From Tuctoria greenei (taxonomy: Eukaryota > Streptophyta > Magnoliopsida > Poales > Poaceae): DNA of 64,000 bases. The number at the start of each line of letters is the position of its first letter. Within the stretch, counting starts at the first letter, position 1. This document shows, piece by piece, positions 13,236-23,359 of the stretch. The stretch spans positions 221,033,882 to 221,097,881 of the forward strand of contig JAYESD010000002.1 of assembly GCA_036927565.1 (NCBI GenBank). The letters are read 5' to 3'. A program made the position numbers and the translations under genes. Under the pieces are notes generated by a model. That model was given only the letters and a program-made list of their open reading frames with translations, did not search any database and was not told the DNA's origin.

Positions 13236-15566
13236 TCATTTCATGACATCCGGGCCGGGAGAGATGAACTCGAACAGCTTGTCTTGCTTCTTCCGCCATT
13301 GTCTCTTTGGCGGCTTGGTGAACTTGGGCCTTTGGGGAGGCCCGGACTTCTCCGTCTTCTTGGGTCGTCGGCGTGGACGATAAGGCGGGTTCTCCACATT
13401 GATCAATTTCCTCATGAATGCAATGAGCAGGTCCACCTTTAGAGGTGTGACATTGACCTCTTGAATGTGTTTAACATTTGTCCTATACCTGATACGAATC
13501 ACGAAGCATTGCTCCAGTTTTGGGTGAAAGTTAAACTTCTCCTCCTTACCATTGATATGGAAGTGGATTTATCCGTCTCCCACTTCTATTCGAGGCTTCA
13601 CGGTGCTAAGGAATGGGTGGCCAAGAATGAGCGGCGTATCCTTCTTGACCTCCATGTCGAGCACCATGAAATCCAAGGGTATGAAGCAATTCTGGATTTT
13701 CACCGGAACATCTTCAGCAATATCCACCGGATAACGGACTGAAGAGTCAGATAAGTGGAGCTACATTGGTGTTGGAGTAAGCTCCGTGAAGTTCTGCTGG
13801 TCGAAGGCAACCTTGGGCATCACACTCACACTTGCTCCAAGATAACAAAGTGCCTTGTCAAAGTAGTGATCCCCAATTGAGCAAGATATTGTAGGACATC
13901 TAGGATCCTTCTTCTTCTCTGGAAGCCTATTGAGAATGGTTGCACTACAGTCTTTCGTAAGCTTGACAACCTCAGTGGTGGGAAATGTCTGCTTGTTATT
14001 TAGTATGTCCTTGAGATAGCGATCATAAGTGGGTACTTGCATCATATCAATCAAAGTGGTTGAATTGCTCATCCACTATTGGCTTCCTTTGCCTGTGAGG
14101 GAATGCAATAAGTTGGTGTCTTCAAAGTGCTTGGCCATTCTCTCACTAAGTGGTTCACTTATACCAGTTGGGACATCCTCTTTCTCCTTTTTAGTTGTCC
14201 TCTTCTATTGTTTGGGATACAATGGGTCACGAGTGGTCTTGCCACCTCTCGTAGCCACCACATTCACATTTTCCACTAGAGGAACAACTGCAGCAAGTTG
14301 AGCCAACTGAGTTTCCAGCATCTTGTTGAGGCTCAATTGATTTTTGAAAGTCGAGGATAGTCCTTCAATATTGGCATTGATGCTTTCTAAGGTCTTTTCA
14401 TTAGCTGAAAGCTTCTGGGATAACACATCATTGATTGTCAGTTGGCTAATAACAAGCTCTCTCATGTTGTGTTGATTTCCATTTTCCCATTGTTGTTGTA
14501 CTCTCCTTGAAAGAATGGGTGCGGTTGGCCCCACCCTTGACCTCCTGAACCATAGCCATTGTTGTTCCCATTTTTGGCTACGTATAGGGCATCCTCATGG
14601 GTTTCTGGGCAGTCATTGCCCAAATTGCCCGTGTTGTAACAAACTTCACAAGTGATGGGAGAGTCTAGGGCATATGCATTGCCACGTACATCACCAATGG
14701 CTTGTCCATCAATCTTCTTCATGAGGAGGTCCAATTTTGCGACGATCACATCCACCTCCATCAAGGTGTGCATGCCTCGCTGATGGGTATGGAGGCGTTC
14801 GTTGCTCCAACCCATGTTTGACACCATCTTCTCAATAAAGTCTTTGGCTTTGGGCACTGTTAATGAGAAGAAGGCACCTCCAGCAGTAGCATCAACATGG
14901 TCGGGCGGAAGGAATCTGCCCATTGTAGATGTTTTGGATAATTAGCCAGTCGTCCATCCCATAGCGGGGACAAGCTAGGATGTACTCCTGAAGCCTTTCC
15001 CAAGCCTTGAGAATAGACTCCTTAACATGTTGTTGGAAGCTGAAAATTCTTCCATGTAGGGCATTAGTCTTGCCCAACGGGAAGAACGTGGCAGGGAATG
15101 CCGTAGAACACTTATCCCAAGTGTCTACAACACTTCAGTTTGCATAGAACCACTGCTTCGCCCTCCCAAGAAGGGAGAACAGAAACAGCCTAAGACGGAC
15201 GACATCCACATATACGTCCTTGATCTTAAAAGTGTTGTAGATCTCAAGGAACTATTGCAGGTGAGAAATTGCATGCTTGTTAGCCTTCCCACGAAATCGG
15301 TTCGATTGCACCATAGTGATCAGGCCAGTCTTGATTTCAATGTTCATATCTCTTGTGTTAACAGTGGGCCCAACAGGCATATTGTTAGTAGAGGGGGCTG
15401 AAAACTCACGGAGGGTCTTCATGGCCATTGGCGTTTCGGTTGTTGGTGCAGTTGCGCTGTCTTGCTTTGCCGCACGAAGCTTCCCAGGAGTAATGACATG
15501 AGGTCGGTCTCTTAGAAGCGGTTCGGGATCTTCAACAAAGTTTTCTGGCAAGCGGAAACCAAACAT
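13236..15566 (-). pseudogene. B1 gag-protease, Athila-like, broken
   Basis: Order on the minus strand: N-terminus MFGFRLPENF at 15566; the conserved gag block IEIKTGLITMVQSNRFRGKA near 15350-15290; further gag with PKAKDFIEKMV and VDVIVAKLDLLMKKIDG near 14870-14700; a zinc-knuckle remnant CEVCYNTGNLGNDC near 14640-14600 in which the His is Asn; a long linker; then protease near 13850-13820. The protease reads CYLGASVSVMP, with Tyr where the catalytic Asp is expected. The frame ends at 13236 after a strongly basic tail (RPKFTKPPKRQWRKKQDK) with no RT following. Frame breaks near 15250-15080 and 14205-14072 interrupt the reading. The shortened gag-protease with its own stop recurs in B2. Confidence 0.75.
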
Positions 15567-15673
15567 ACACTACCCTGTTTTCACATAAAATGTGAAAACA
15601 AAAAGGGTTATCCTACTAAAACCTACCCAAGGTCCTATCCTATTCACTCAATCATGCAATTCTTAAGCTGCCT

Positions 15674-15691
15674 TCCCCAGCAATGGCACCA
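15674..15691 (-). other. B1 primer-binding site, decayed tRNA-Asp type
   Basis: Minus strand TGGTGCCATTGCTGGGGA. The usual tRNA-Asp primer-binding sequence of Athila elements is TGGCGCCGTTGCCGGGGA; the three differences are all transitions at CpG positions. It lies four bases inside the LTR start at 15696. Confidence 0.75.
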
Positions 15692-15695
15692 GAAA

Positions 15696-16328
15696 TGCTT
15701 TTTGATGTTTCTTACGCCACAGATAAAAATCCGCAAATGCACGAAAACTATCAAAACAGTTGTTTATGTTTCTTACGTCATAGATCATCTCTCGAAAGAG
15801 ATGAGGTCCGCAAGCGCACAAAAATGGTCGTGTAGCATTTCACCCAAGTGTATTCTTAAGGGTATCATATTTATACCAAAAGAAGGCTATGGAGTAAAGT
15901 AAACACTACTCTTATGATCAGGCTACGGGATACTAATCAATTATCAAGACAAGGGTAAGTTGATAATATATGGGTAGTCTGACACCCACCTAAGCAATCT
16001 TTTCTAAGGGGTAGATGTGTCCTAATTGAGATTAGACTAAGAGTTGGGGAGTTGCTCTTACAATGCTTCTAATATAAATATACATATCCTAGGTTAGATA
16101 CTAATGAGCATGTCAATGGTGAATACTTCTGCTAAGTTGTTCAACATATCGGGCACGGATTTACCCCTAGCAATACTAGGACGACTCCCGCCAAGAGCAT
16201 GTGACATAGGCGAAAATGGAGGATGACAAAGGACAGATAGGGCTATCACCACCTACTCCCTACCTCTTCAAACCGTGGGTCTACGAGACATTCAACACTA
16301 CTCTTTATCCTAACACCATGCTAGCATA
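15696..16328 (-). repeat. Central B LTR, left half (R/U5 side)
   Basis: Starts TGCTTTTTGATG next to the primer-binding site and runs to the junction with truncated element A at about 16328. The other half resumes at 29176 (cataagtgattc after the repeated ctagcata/catagcata). Both halves total about 1540 bp. A fragment of the same region (aatgcttctaat...actaatgagcatg) recurs at 63070-63130 in B2, confirming its LTR identity. Confidence 0.75.
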
Positions 16329-17032
16329 TTAAGCGTGTGAGTCTAGAAGAAGCTCCAGAAGAAGAAGCTCGTCTAGGTCAAGGAGTCTAGTAGTTGTCTG
16401 GAGCCGTCCCTTGTGTATCATCGACCAGTCCTTTTATAGTGCAAGGACTGATCGTTACACTGTTAGCCTGGCCCGACATGTGGCCCCGGCAGTTACATAT
16501 GCTTGATACAAAATTAACGAGGTTAATTACCCTTAATAGCCCGGTAATGGGCCTTAACAGTGCCGTTTCCGGTATTAAGGGTCATCTGATCGTGTGTCAT
16601 TAATATGGCATTAATGACACTTAATCGGGTCTTGAAGTCTTTGATTGATCCTTGAAGGTCCGGAACCGTTGGGGGTCCACCAGCCCGATTGTTGAAGTTG
16701 AAGGCCCAGTGGTCACCACGTGGCTGCTCTGGAGCTTACCGTCGTGGACGGGTAGGTCCGGTGCTGTTGGACACGTGTAGGTACCGGAGCTTCCCTCTGT
16801 CTGGGGTTAGGTCTGGGGATGCCATACTGGTATCTAGTCTAGAGCTTTCCCATGTGTGGGCGATAGCTACGGTCTTATGATACACGTGGTGGCCCTGGGA
16901 CTAACCATGTCGGGGAAGCAGGTCTGGTTAAACCTGACATGTGGGGCCTTTGTAGGTCTTCAAATCTGGTAGATGGAGTTTCCTTGTGATCTTTGCAATC
17001 CCATGTGGTATCCGGTACGTAAGGTACCGACA
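16329..17032 (-). repeat. Element A 3' LTR, outer end deleted
   Basis: Aligns with 28465-29175 and ends with the same GTACGTAAGGTACCGACA. The first 178 bp of the LTR (28295-28472 equivalent, the R/U5 end) are missing, and B LTR sequence abuts directly. A deletion at the junction therefore removed the LTR end and target-site copy. Confidence 0.85.
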
Positions 17033-17051
17033 GTGGCCCCCTGGGCCCACC
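17033..17051 (-). other. Element A polypurine tract
   Basis: Minus strand GGTGGGCCCAGGGGGCCAC directly before the LTR start TGTCGG. The same tract with one fewer G occurs in element C at 57228-57246. Confidence 0.75.
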
Positions 17052-17569
17052 TCCAGGAGAAACCTTTTGGATAAAGTCATTCCGTCGGAGGTGGGTCCAT
17101 TCTTCGGATTTTGAGCCGTGTCTTCAAGGGTCTTCAGACGTGCCATTGGTCATAGTTCGCAATTAAAACACCACAGCGTGGCATATCCTAGATGCGGCAG
17201 GTGAGATCTCAGCGTGCGGATCTCATGCAATTGAAGGTCGCCGGTTCACGATACGAAAATCGTATCGGTTCCGCGCGCCCTGTCAGGCCGCCGCCTTCAT
17301 GTTTCCCGCCTTTCATGATGACAACCGTTCGCCTGGGGTAAGAACCTTGACTTGATCGTCGGGGTGGCCCCAGGCCCCCTTGTCATTGGCAGGGTGAAGT
17401 TTTTGACTGGTATCACCAGCTCCTCTGCGATTTCCATCCAAGCGTTGCGGGGGCTTACTTAAGAAGGAAAGTACGCACTGTTTGGGGTTCTTTATGCCTT
17501 TCATTCGAACTTGCGCTCAAACCTTCCAAGCTTTCGCTTGCTTTTCCTCTCTTGCCTCGCTGTGCCGCA
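17052..17569 (+). other. Spacer and probable leader of the antisense ORF in element A
   Basis: No open frame of note. GGGGGCTTACTTAAGAAGG at about 17449-17467 sits where a TATA box for the plus-strand ORF would be (a degenerate form of CTTATATAAG); a C/T-rich stretch follows up to the ATG at 17570. Promoter function is inferred. Confidence 0.45.
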
Positions 17570-18943
17570 ATGGAGTTGGGTCTCTGCCAGAGCCGACTGA
17601 AGACCGATGGTGATTTGAAGAAAGTCCGGGCCCTCATGGGATGGTTCCCTGACTTCTTCAACCACTTGGTCCGCGCCGGCAAGCTTCCGTTCGAGAAGGA
17701 ACATGCCGACGACATGGTGTACTTCTCCGCGTACACCATGGTGGGACTGATCCCACCTTTCTCCTCTTTCTTCTTGATGCTGCTAGACTTTAATGGTCTG
17801 CAGTTGTACCACCTTGGGCCCCACTCCATTCTCCTGGTGTCGATCTTTTTCCACTTCTGCGAGATGTGGGTGGGCATTCCACCTGCATTGAGCTCTTCCA
17901 CACCTTCTTCACTGTCCACACTACGGGCAGGAGTGATGAGTACCTTGGCTTCGACTAGTTTGTGAAGCACAAGAAGTGCTCGTACAAGTACTTGCGGTCG
18001 TTCCCTTCTGGGAAGTGGGACGATTGGAAGAAGGATTGGATCATCATCAGGGTGGAGGAGCACGAGAAGCCGGAGCTGCCCGAAGGCCTCCCCAACATCG
18101 ACACTGCAGTTTGGAGTGAAGCTACGGTCTTGTCGGACGCCTTCAACCCTGTTCTGACCACGATCCGCCTGTGCGTGGAAGAAGGGGTGACTCCTCAGGC
18201 AGTGTTTTGCAACTTCCTGACCAATAGGTGGGCTCCGCTAAAGAAGAGGGAGAAGCTTGCTTGGGCCCTCAACAGTATGCTGGATGATGACCGGATCGAG
18301 ACCGGTTTGAAGTCCAACATGGAGGGTGCAACTTTGGAGTTCCACCTCAAGAAGTTCCAGCACGACATCGACGTCGATGGTGACGACATAGCTCCGCCGG
18401 CAGCTTTCCTCCCTATGAACATGGAGGCAGAGTTCAACAGGGAGCTATGGCGGACGATGCCAGTGCTTGACGACCTTGGTGTCGTTGAGAGATGTTCGAC
18501 CACCGGGTTGGCGATCTCCGGAGCTCCTGAAGGCAGCTCCATTCCTGCCCCAAAGATAAGAACCGAAGTCGTAGGAAAGGGCAATGAGTTGGCGAGCACT
18601 CGAGTCGTAAGAGGAAGCATGCTGACAGAAGGTCCATTAGGCCTGCTACTTCCGCGGCGGCTCCTTCTCCCTAGAGGGGGAGGTCTACAACGGCGGCATC
18701 TACTCCAGCAGCGACATCTTCCCGAGGTGCTAGCTCCGGCCATGTGACTCCAGTAACAGGGCCAGCTGAGGGCTCTGGGTCCGGAGGTTTTTCCCGGTCG
18801 AGGGGGGCCTCGACCAGGGCAATGCCGATAGCAGCAGCAAGCTCCGGGGGGCCCTCCGGGACTACCACACCATTGGCAGCTGGGGCCAGTCCGGAGCGTC
18901 CGGAGAAGAGGTTTCGTGCTAACTGGTGCGAAAGCCTTCTGAG

Positions 18944-19022
18944 GTAATTTTTGATTTTTTACCTCAGCTAATTCTTTTATTGTTGTAACTGTATTTTGAG
19001 TTTCTTCGTCCTTCAACTGCAG
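18944..19022 (+). other. Probable 79-bp intron in the element A antisense ORF
   Basis: Flanks read CTGAG|GTAATT and CTGCAG|CGTGCG, with a T-rich body and a CTAAT branch-like motif near 18968. Removing it joins the frame open before (18744-18943) and after (19023 onward): Leu-Leu-Ser-Val-Arg-Lys. Both splice signals and the phase fit. Confidence 0.65.
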
Positions 19023-19299
19023 CGTGCGTAAGAAAAAGGCTGAAGCTCTGGTCCCTGCAGCAGCAGTTGAGGCTGTGCAGGCTGAAGCTCCGGCTCCAAT
19101 TCGAGCATCGCCCCAAGAGGTGGTTGAGGCTGCGGCCGCCCCAGCACTGGCTGTCATGGTCTTGGACCTCGACTCATCCCCAGAACTCCCGTGGTAGTGC
19201 CGGACCATGGGAATGAAGATGTACCAGTGGCGCCAGCCCCGGAGGTTAAAGCTCCGGGCTTGGATGCTGAGATGTTGGACGCTACCACCATAGAGCCGG

Positions 19300-19620
19300 A
19301 GGTAGCTTCGATTCTGACCCTAGAGCCGGATGTTGTTGAAGCCCCGGCAGTTGAGCCGGTGGTTGATGAGGTCCTGGCAGTGGAGCCGGGTGTTGATGAA
19401 GCTCCGTTACTTGAGCCGGTTGTTGAGGAAGCTCCGGCGGTAGAGCCGGTCGTTGAAGAGGTTCTGGCATCCGAGCCAGTTGCTACGGAGGTGTCGGCGC
19501 CTGAGCCTATGGTGGTCGAGGCGCCAACGCCTGAGCCCATGATTGTCGAAGTGCCTGCACCTGGGCCAGCGGCGGAGGAGGCGCCTGCGCCGGAGCCGGA
19601 AGTAACTCCTACTCTGACTG
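19300..19620 (+). repeat. About 30-bp coding repeats, acidic Val/Glu/Pro type
   Basis: Degenerate units built around gagccggt-gttga-gaagctccg give repeats such as VEEAPAVEPV and VDEVLAVEPG. The segment is within the antisense ORF, between the intron and the coiled coil, and probably encodes a disordered acidic linker. Confidence 0.75.
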
Positions 19621-21356
19621 AACCTTCAACACCTGTTCCAGAAGTGGTGGTCCTGGATGCGCCCGCTGCTGAACCAGGGTGCCAAGATGAAGCTGCTGGC
19701 CCCCTGCCTGAGGGGCCAGTTGTTGATGACCTGGCGGCAAGACCTTTGGAGTCCATTCCATAGGTCGGAACATCTGTTGCAGGACCTTCCTTTGCGGCGG
19801 CCGAGGCTATCCCGAATGATGGCCCTAGTGCCGTGGAAGCTCAGGGGACCGCTCTAGTAGAGTGGGACCCAATTTTTGTCACTGAAGATCCGCTGGAGCC
19901 AGCAGAGAGGACCCAGGCAGGTCTGGACCCGATCCCCCTATCATTCTCTATTGACAACGCCTGCTCCAGTCTTCACCGGGTCCAGCTGGCTTTCTACCAT
20001 GACAACAAGGCCCTCGAGGAGGAGCGCCAAACCCTTAGGAGGTGGCACAACTGACTCCATTTCGAGACCAAGCTGGCGCAGTCAAGGCTGGCTGACGACA
20101 AGGAGTGGGTGCAAAGGGAGAAGGTCCGCCTGGAGTACTGGGTAAGTTGTTGGATGAGAGGTAAAGCATGACACGATCCCTTGACAACCAGTCTCGGGCC
20201 ATCTACGAGCAGGCCAAAGCTACTAATAGCGCAGCGAATGATCGCCAGGAGAGGCTCGCCGCCATCCACGATAGTCTCATCAAGCGCTGGGAGGCTCTTG
20301 AAGCGCGGGAAAGAAGGCTCAAAGATGAAGATCAAAAATTCCTGGAGCTGCAAGACGACCACATGAAGAGGGAGGAAGAGCTTGTCCGAAAGACAGCTCT
20401 GGCTGACAAGAGCCTCAAAGAATGCACCAAGAAATTGGAGGAGTGTTGCGAGGAGGAGGAGAAGAAGGCCTGGGAGCGAGGGCAAGATCTCTACAAGCAG
20501 GAGAATGTCGTCGACGCGAGGGAGAAGAAAGTGCGGGGCCGAGAGAAAGATCTGGTCAACCGCTAGAATGAGATCCACCTCCGGGAGGAAGAGCTCAGCA
20601 AACTCGAAAGGCAGGTTGCTAAAAAGATTCAGCAGAATGCCAAAGAGGTGGAGCGTCTTGCTCGGGAGAACTCAGAGCTTGCGGCGGCCAAAAGATCCTT
20701 GGAGGAGATGCGCACCACAAGGGTTGCCGAGTCCCAACAAGTTTGGGACATCCTGGGCAAGGCCAACGATGCGCTGACGCCAATGGGCTTCAGTCTTGTG
20801 CGTCCGGATGATCCGGAGCCGGAGCTGGACCAGGCATTGGAGGCGCTGAGTTCAGCATGCAACAAGCTCACAAAGATAGGCGATGTCATCGTGGACCAGC
20901 TGGAAACTGAGGGACAGTCCCTTGTGAAGAACGTCGCAGAGTTTGTGCTGACGTGCTACACGAGCCGGGACCCTTGATTCCCTTTGGACCCGGTGCTTGA
21001 AGGCCCCATCGAAGGAGAGGGTGAAGCCGCCTGAGCCAGCGTGTCGGATGTGGCCCAGAAGGTCGCCCAGTTCTTCTATAGGGTCTAGGACCATTTCTCT
21101 ATAGCCCCAGCTTGTATTCTCTCTTCTTCTTCTCCAATTTTGTAATCTCTTGTCTCCAGATGAATGAAATCCAAAATTTTTTACGAATTTCATTTTTTTT
21201 CTTCAACACCTTTGTCTCACTTGGCCCCCTGGTAGATGTACACAATTTGATTGTGAACTTGTACCAAGAGGATGTAACAGTTGTTGAAGACTTGCGTGCT
21301 TTGAACTTGTAGAATGTAGGTCCGAAGGCTTCGATAGTGTAGGGCCCTTGAGGTTG

Positions 21357-21670
21357 TCGGAGCTTATTGGCTCCGGTCATTGACCATCATCGGAGCTTAG
21401 TAGCTCCGGCAGTAGTCTCCATCAACGAGTAAAGCATCGACGATTAGCCCTCTGGGGTGTCGGAGCTTGGTAGCTCCGGCAGTGACCTCTGTAAACACGT
21501 GGTGTATCGACAGCAGACTCCATTATTGAGTCTTCCCACCATCTTTTCTTCACGTTGACGGCTTGCCCCCTAGCTTTAGCGGAGCTGAGTAGCTCCAGCG
21601 ACGCTCGATATCAATGTTTGAACATCGACCATGAGCCGCCTAGAGGATGTCGGAGCTTTGGCAACTCCGG
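21357..21670. repeat. Cluster of five CGGAGCT...AGCTCCG hairpins
   Basis: Hairpins at 21357-21376, 21391-21408 (CGGAGCTTAGTAGCTCCG), 21461-21478, 21580-21598 and 21651-21670 (imperfect). They are 35-120 bp apart and embedded in degenerate direct repeats that mention catcgac/accatcatc. Similar units form the 70-72-bp repeat of element C at 59643-59944. Confidence 0.75.
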
Positions 21671-21893
21671 CTTCATTCACCATCATCATGAAATATTTAT
21701 TTTTCCTGCACAATGAAGTCAAGAAAAACAGTGAAATCCGTTTCCTATCTATAAATTCATTGCGGCTTACCATTCCCGAGAAAGTTTTAGGTCGAACACA
21801 ATTCTAGATACAATCAAGAGCGCTGTCTTGTTTCCTTCAGGTCCGATTGTTTCTGGACTCGCCTTACTTCGGCATGCTGGGGTGTAGGTAGAG

Positions 21894-22226
21894 TGGCGTA
21901 CTTAGGGTGCATGACCAGGCTAAGTCGATAGCACACTCTGGCCCTAGATTGGCTTGGCGGCATTCAGACGAGTAAACCATCAACAATATTTGAACCTAGA
22001 ATGATAGACAGTGCAACTCGAATTGTACATGAACTGGTCGAGCTAAAGTTTCTCAAGACTTGCAAAACTTTGTTATAGACAAGAAAGAGAAAAATAAAAA
22101 ATATTGAACCTATACAAAGTAAATGCACGTGGAGTCTGTTTTCACACAATGATGTCTTTCATTATAGGTCTGCGGTACAGGAGAAACAAGTACACTCTTA
22201 GGGTACGGAACCAGGCTAAGTGTGTT
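21894..22226. repeat. Two copies of the CTTAGGG...CTAAG dyad in element A
   Basis: 21894-21943 and 22188-22226 each hold cttaggg, a 12-15-base loop with gaccaggc or aaccaggc, then ctaag. The same motif occurs four times in element C (58275-59353), usually followed by a cacactctggacct-like segment. Confidence 0.7.
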
Positions 22227-22386
22227 TTGTTTCTCGTTTGACCCAAGGTAGCTAGCCACACTTTTAGTTCTGAGACTGTGACAAGTGTTGCATGGACGTT
22301 GCGAACCTAACGGGGTAGGTCCGGCTGCCTTCCCGGAGGAGCTACCCGACTCTGTACAATGACTCTATAACATACATCACATGTAA

Positions 22387-23359
22387 TTACAAACTCACCT
22401 CCTTGATATTAAGCATAGAACTTAAGAGGTGCTCAATGTTCCAAGGATTTGGGAGAGGTGTCCCATCCTCGGTTGCCAAGCGAACGCATCCGGGACGGGA
22501 TACTTTGATCACTCGGAAGGGTCCTTCCAAGCTGGGGGAGAGTTTGTTTAACCCTTCTCTGGATTGTATTCTCCGTAGCACCAGATCGCCTTCCTCGAGC
22601 TGTCGGATGTGAACATGCCGTTGGTGATAGCGCTGAAGAGCTTGGCGGTATTGGGCATTCCGAACAGCTGCTCGACACTTTCCCTCTTTAAGGAGGTCAA
22701 GGTCTTCACGCTGGAGCTGGTCCTGCGTGGCTTCGTCGGAGGTCTTGACCCAAAGCGACCCCAATGTGATTTCCGGAGGAAGGACTGCTTCAGCTCTGTA
22801 CACCAAGAAGAAGGGTGTCTCTCCAGTTGACCGGTTTTGAGTTGTCCTGTTGGCCCATAGAGTGGGCAGAAGCTCTTCTTGTAGGTGCTCATACGTGTGC
22901 GTCCTGAGTCCTTTCAGGATTTCTGCATTTGCTCTCTCGGCTTGGCCATTGCTTGCCGGGTGAGCTACGGAGGCGTAGGTGACTTGGATGCCGAGGTCTT
23001 CGCAGTACCCATGGAAAGCAGAGCTTGTGAATTGGGTCCCATTATCTGTTATGATTTTGTTCGGGACTCCAAATCTGCACGATGGACTGCAAGAAGTTGA
23101 TAGCTGATTGCTTGTTTATTTTTACAACTGGAGTTGCATCCGGTCATTTGGTGAACTTGTCAATGGCAGCATACAGGAACTTGTAACCTCCGACGACTCT
23201 TGGGAAAGGTCCCAAGATGTCCATCCCCCACACAGCGAAAGGCCATGTAGGAGGTATCATTTGTAGAGGCTGAGTCGGTGTGTGAATTTGCTTTGCATGG
23301 AACTGGCATGCTTCACATTTCTTCACTAGCTTAGTTGCATCCTGGAGCGCTGTAGGCCA
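22387..23359 (-). pseudogene. Element A integrase, broken
   Basis: C-terminal part of pol. The zinc-binding end CEACQFHAKQ is at 23318-23289, followed by the first catalytic Asp in GMDILGPFPR (near 23230). A TGA in place of the usual Trp after FTK stops the frame at 23144-23146. The second catalytic Asp (TDNGTQF-type region near 23045) and the Glu (NGQAERANAE-type region near 22950) are recognisable in a shifted frame. The tail at 22806-22387 (MVYRAEAVLPPEITLG to NIEHLLSSM) is the usual Tat-lineage integrase C-terminus and ends pol. No chromodomain is present, as expected for this lineage. Confidence 0.8.

Larger units (their letters stand above)
9371..16328 (-). mobile_element. Element B, copy 1 (B1): non-autonomous Athila-like retrotransposon
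   Basis: Minus-strand element: partial 3' LTR (9371-9670, cut by H), polypurine tract, non-coding tail, a downstream ORF (10996-12522), an internal TATA box, gag-protease (13236-15566), a tRNA-Asp-type primer-binding site and the 5' LTR (15696-16328, continuing at 29176-30085 past element A). Reverse transcriptase, RNase H and integrase are absent between the protease and the downstream ORF. The same short junction occurs in copy B2, so the loss predates both copies. Gag resembles Athila-lineage gags of grasses. Confidence 0.8.
17570..20978 (+). pseudogene. Antisense extra ORF (aORF) of element A, 'putative gypsy-type transposon' domain, broken
   Basis: Encoded opposite to gag-pol, as in RIRE2/Grande relatives. 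The chosen start is the ATG at 17570 in a good context (gccgcaATGGAG). At residues 60-100 it reads GLIPPFSSFFLMLL then LQLYHLGPHSILLVSIFFHF, the pattern of the plant 'putative gypsy type transposon' family (Pfam Transposase_28). The frame slips near 17885; homology continues in another frame through a TAG at 17956-17958 to KCSYKYLRSFPSGKWDDWKK. An intron at 18944-19022 joins LL to SVRKKK in frame. After a further slip near 19190 comes an acidic Val/Glu/Pro repeat, then a charged heptad-rich coiled coil (20168-20960) with a TAG at 20564-20566. The protein's function is unknown. It is not a transposase in the DDE sense that I can see. Confidence 0.75.
20979..22386 (-). other. Element A spacer between the antisense ORF and the pol end
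   Basis: Non-coding stretch where the two coding strands converge. It contains five short hairpins (21357-21670) and two copies of a dyad motif shared with element C (21894-21943 and 22188-22226). The rest shows no usable frame. Confidence 0.65.

Noticed and set aside
18195..19208. Long 337-residue minus-strand open frame
   Set aside because: It lies opposite the Transposase_28-type ORF and its low-complexity tail; composition (Ser, Ala, Gly, Arg) and lack of any domain indicate a stop-poor shadow of GC-rich repeats.
19154..19756. 200-residue Ser/Gly/Thr-rich minus-strand frame
   Set aside because: Mirror of the acidic Val/Glu/Pro coding repeats on the plus strand; repeat composition explains the lack of stops.
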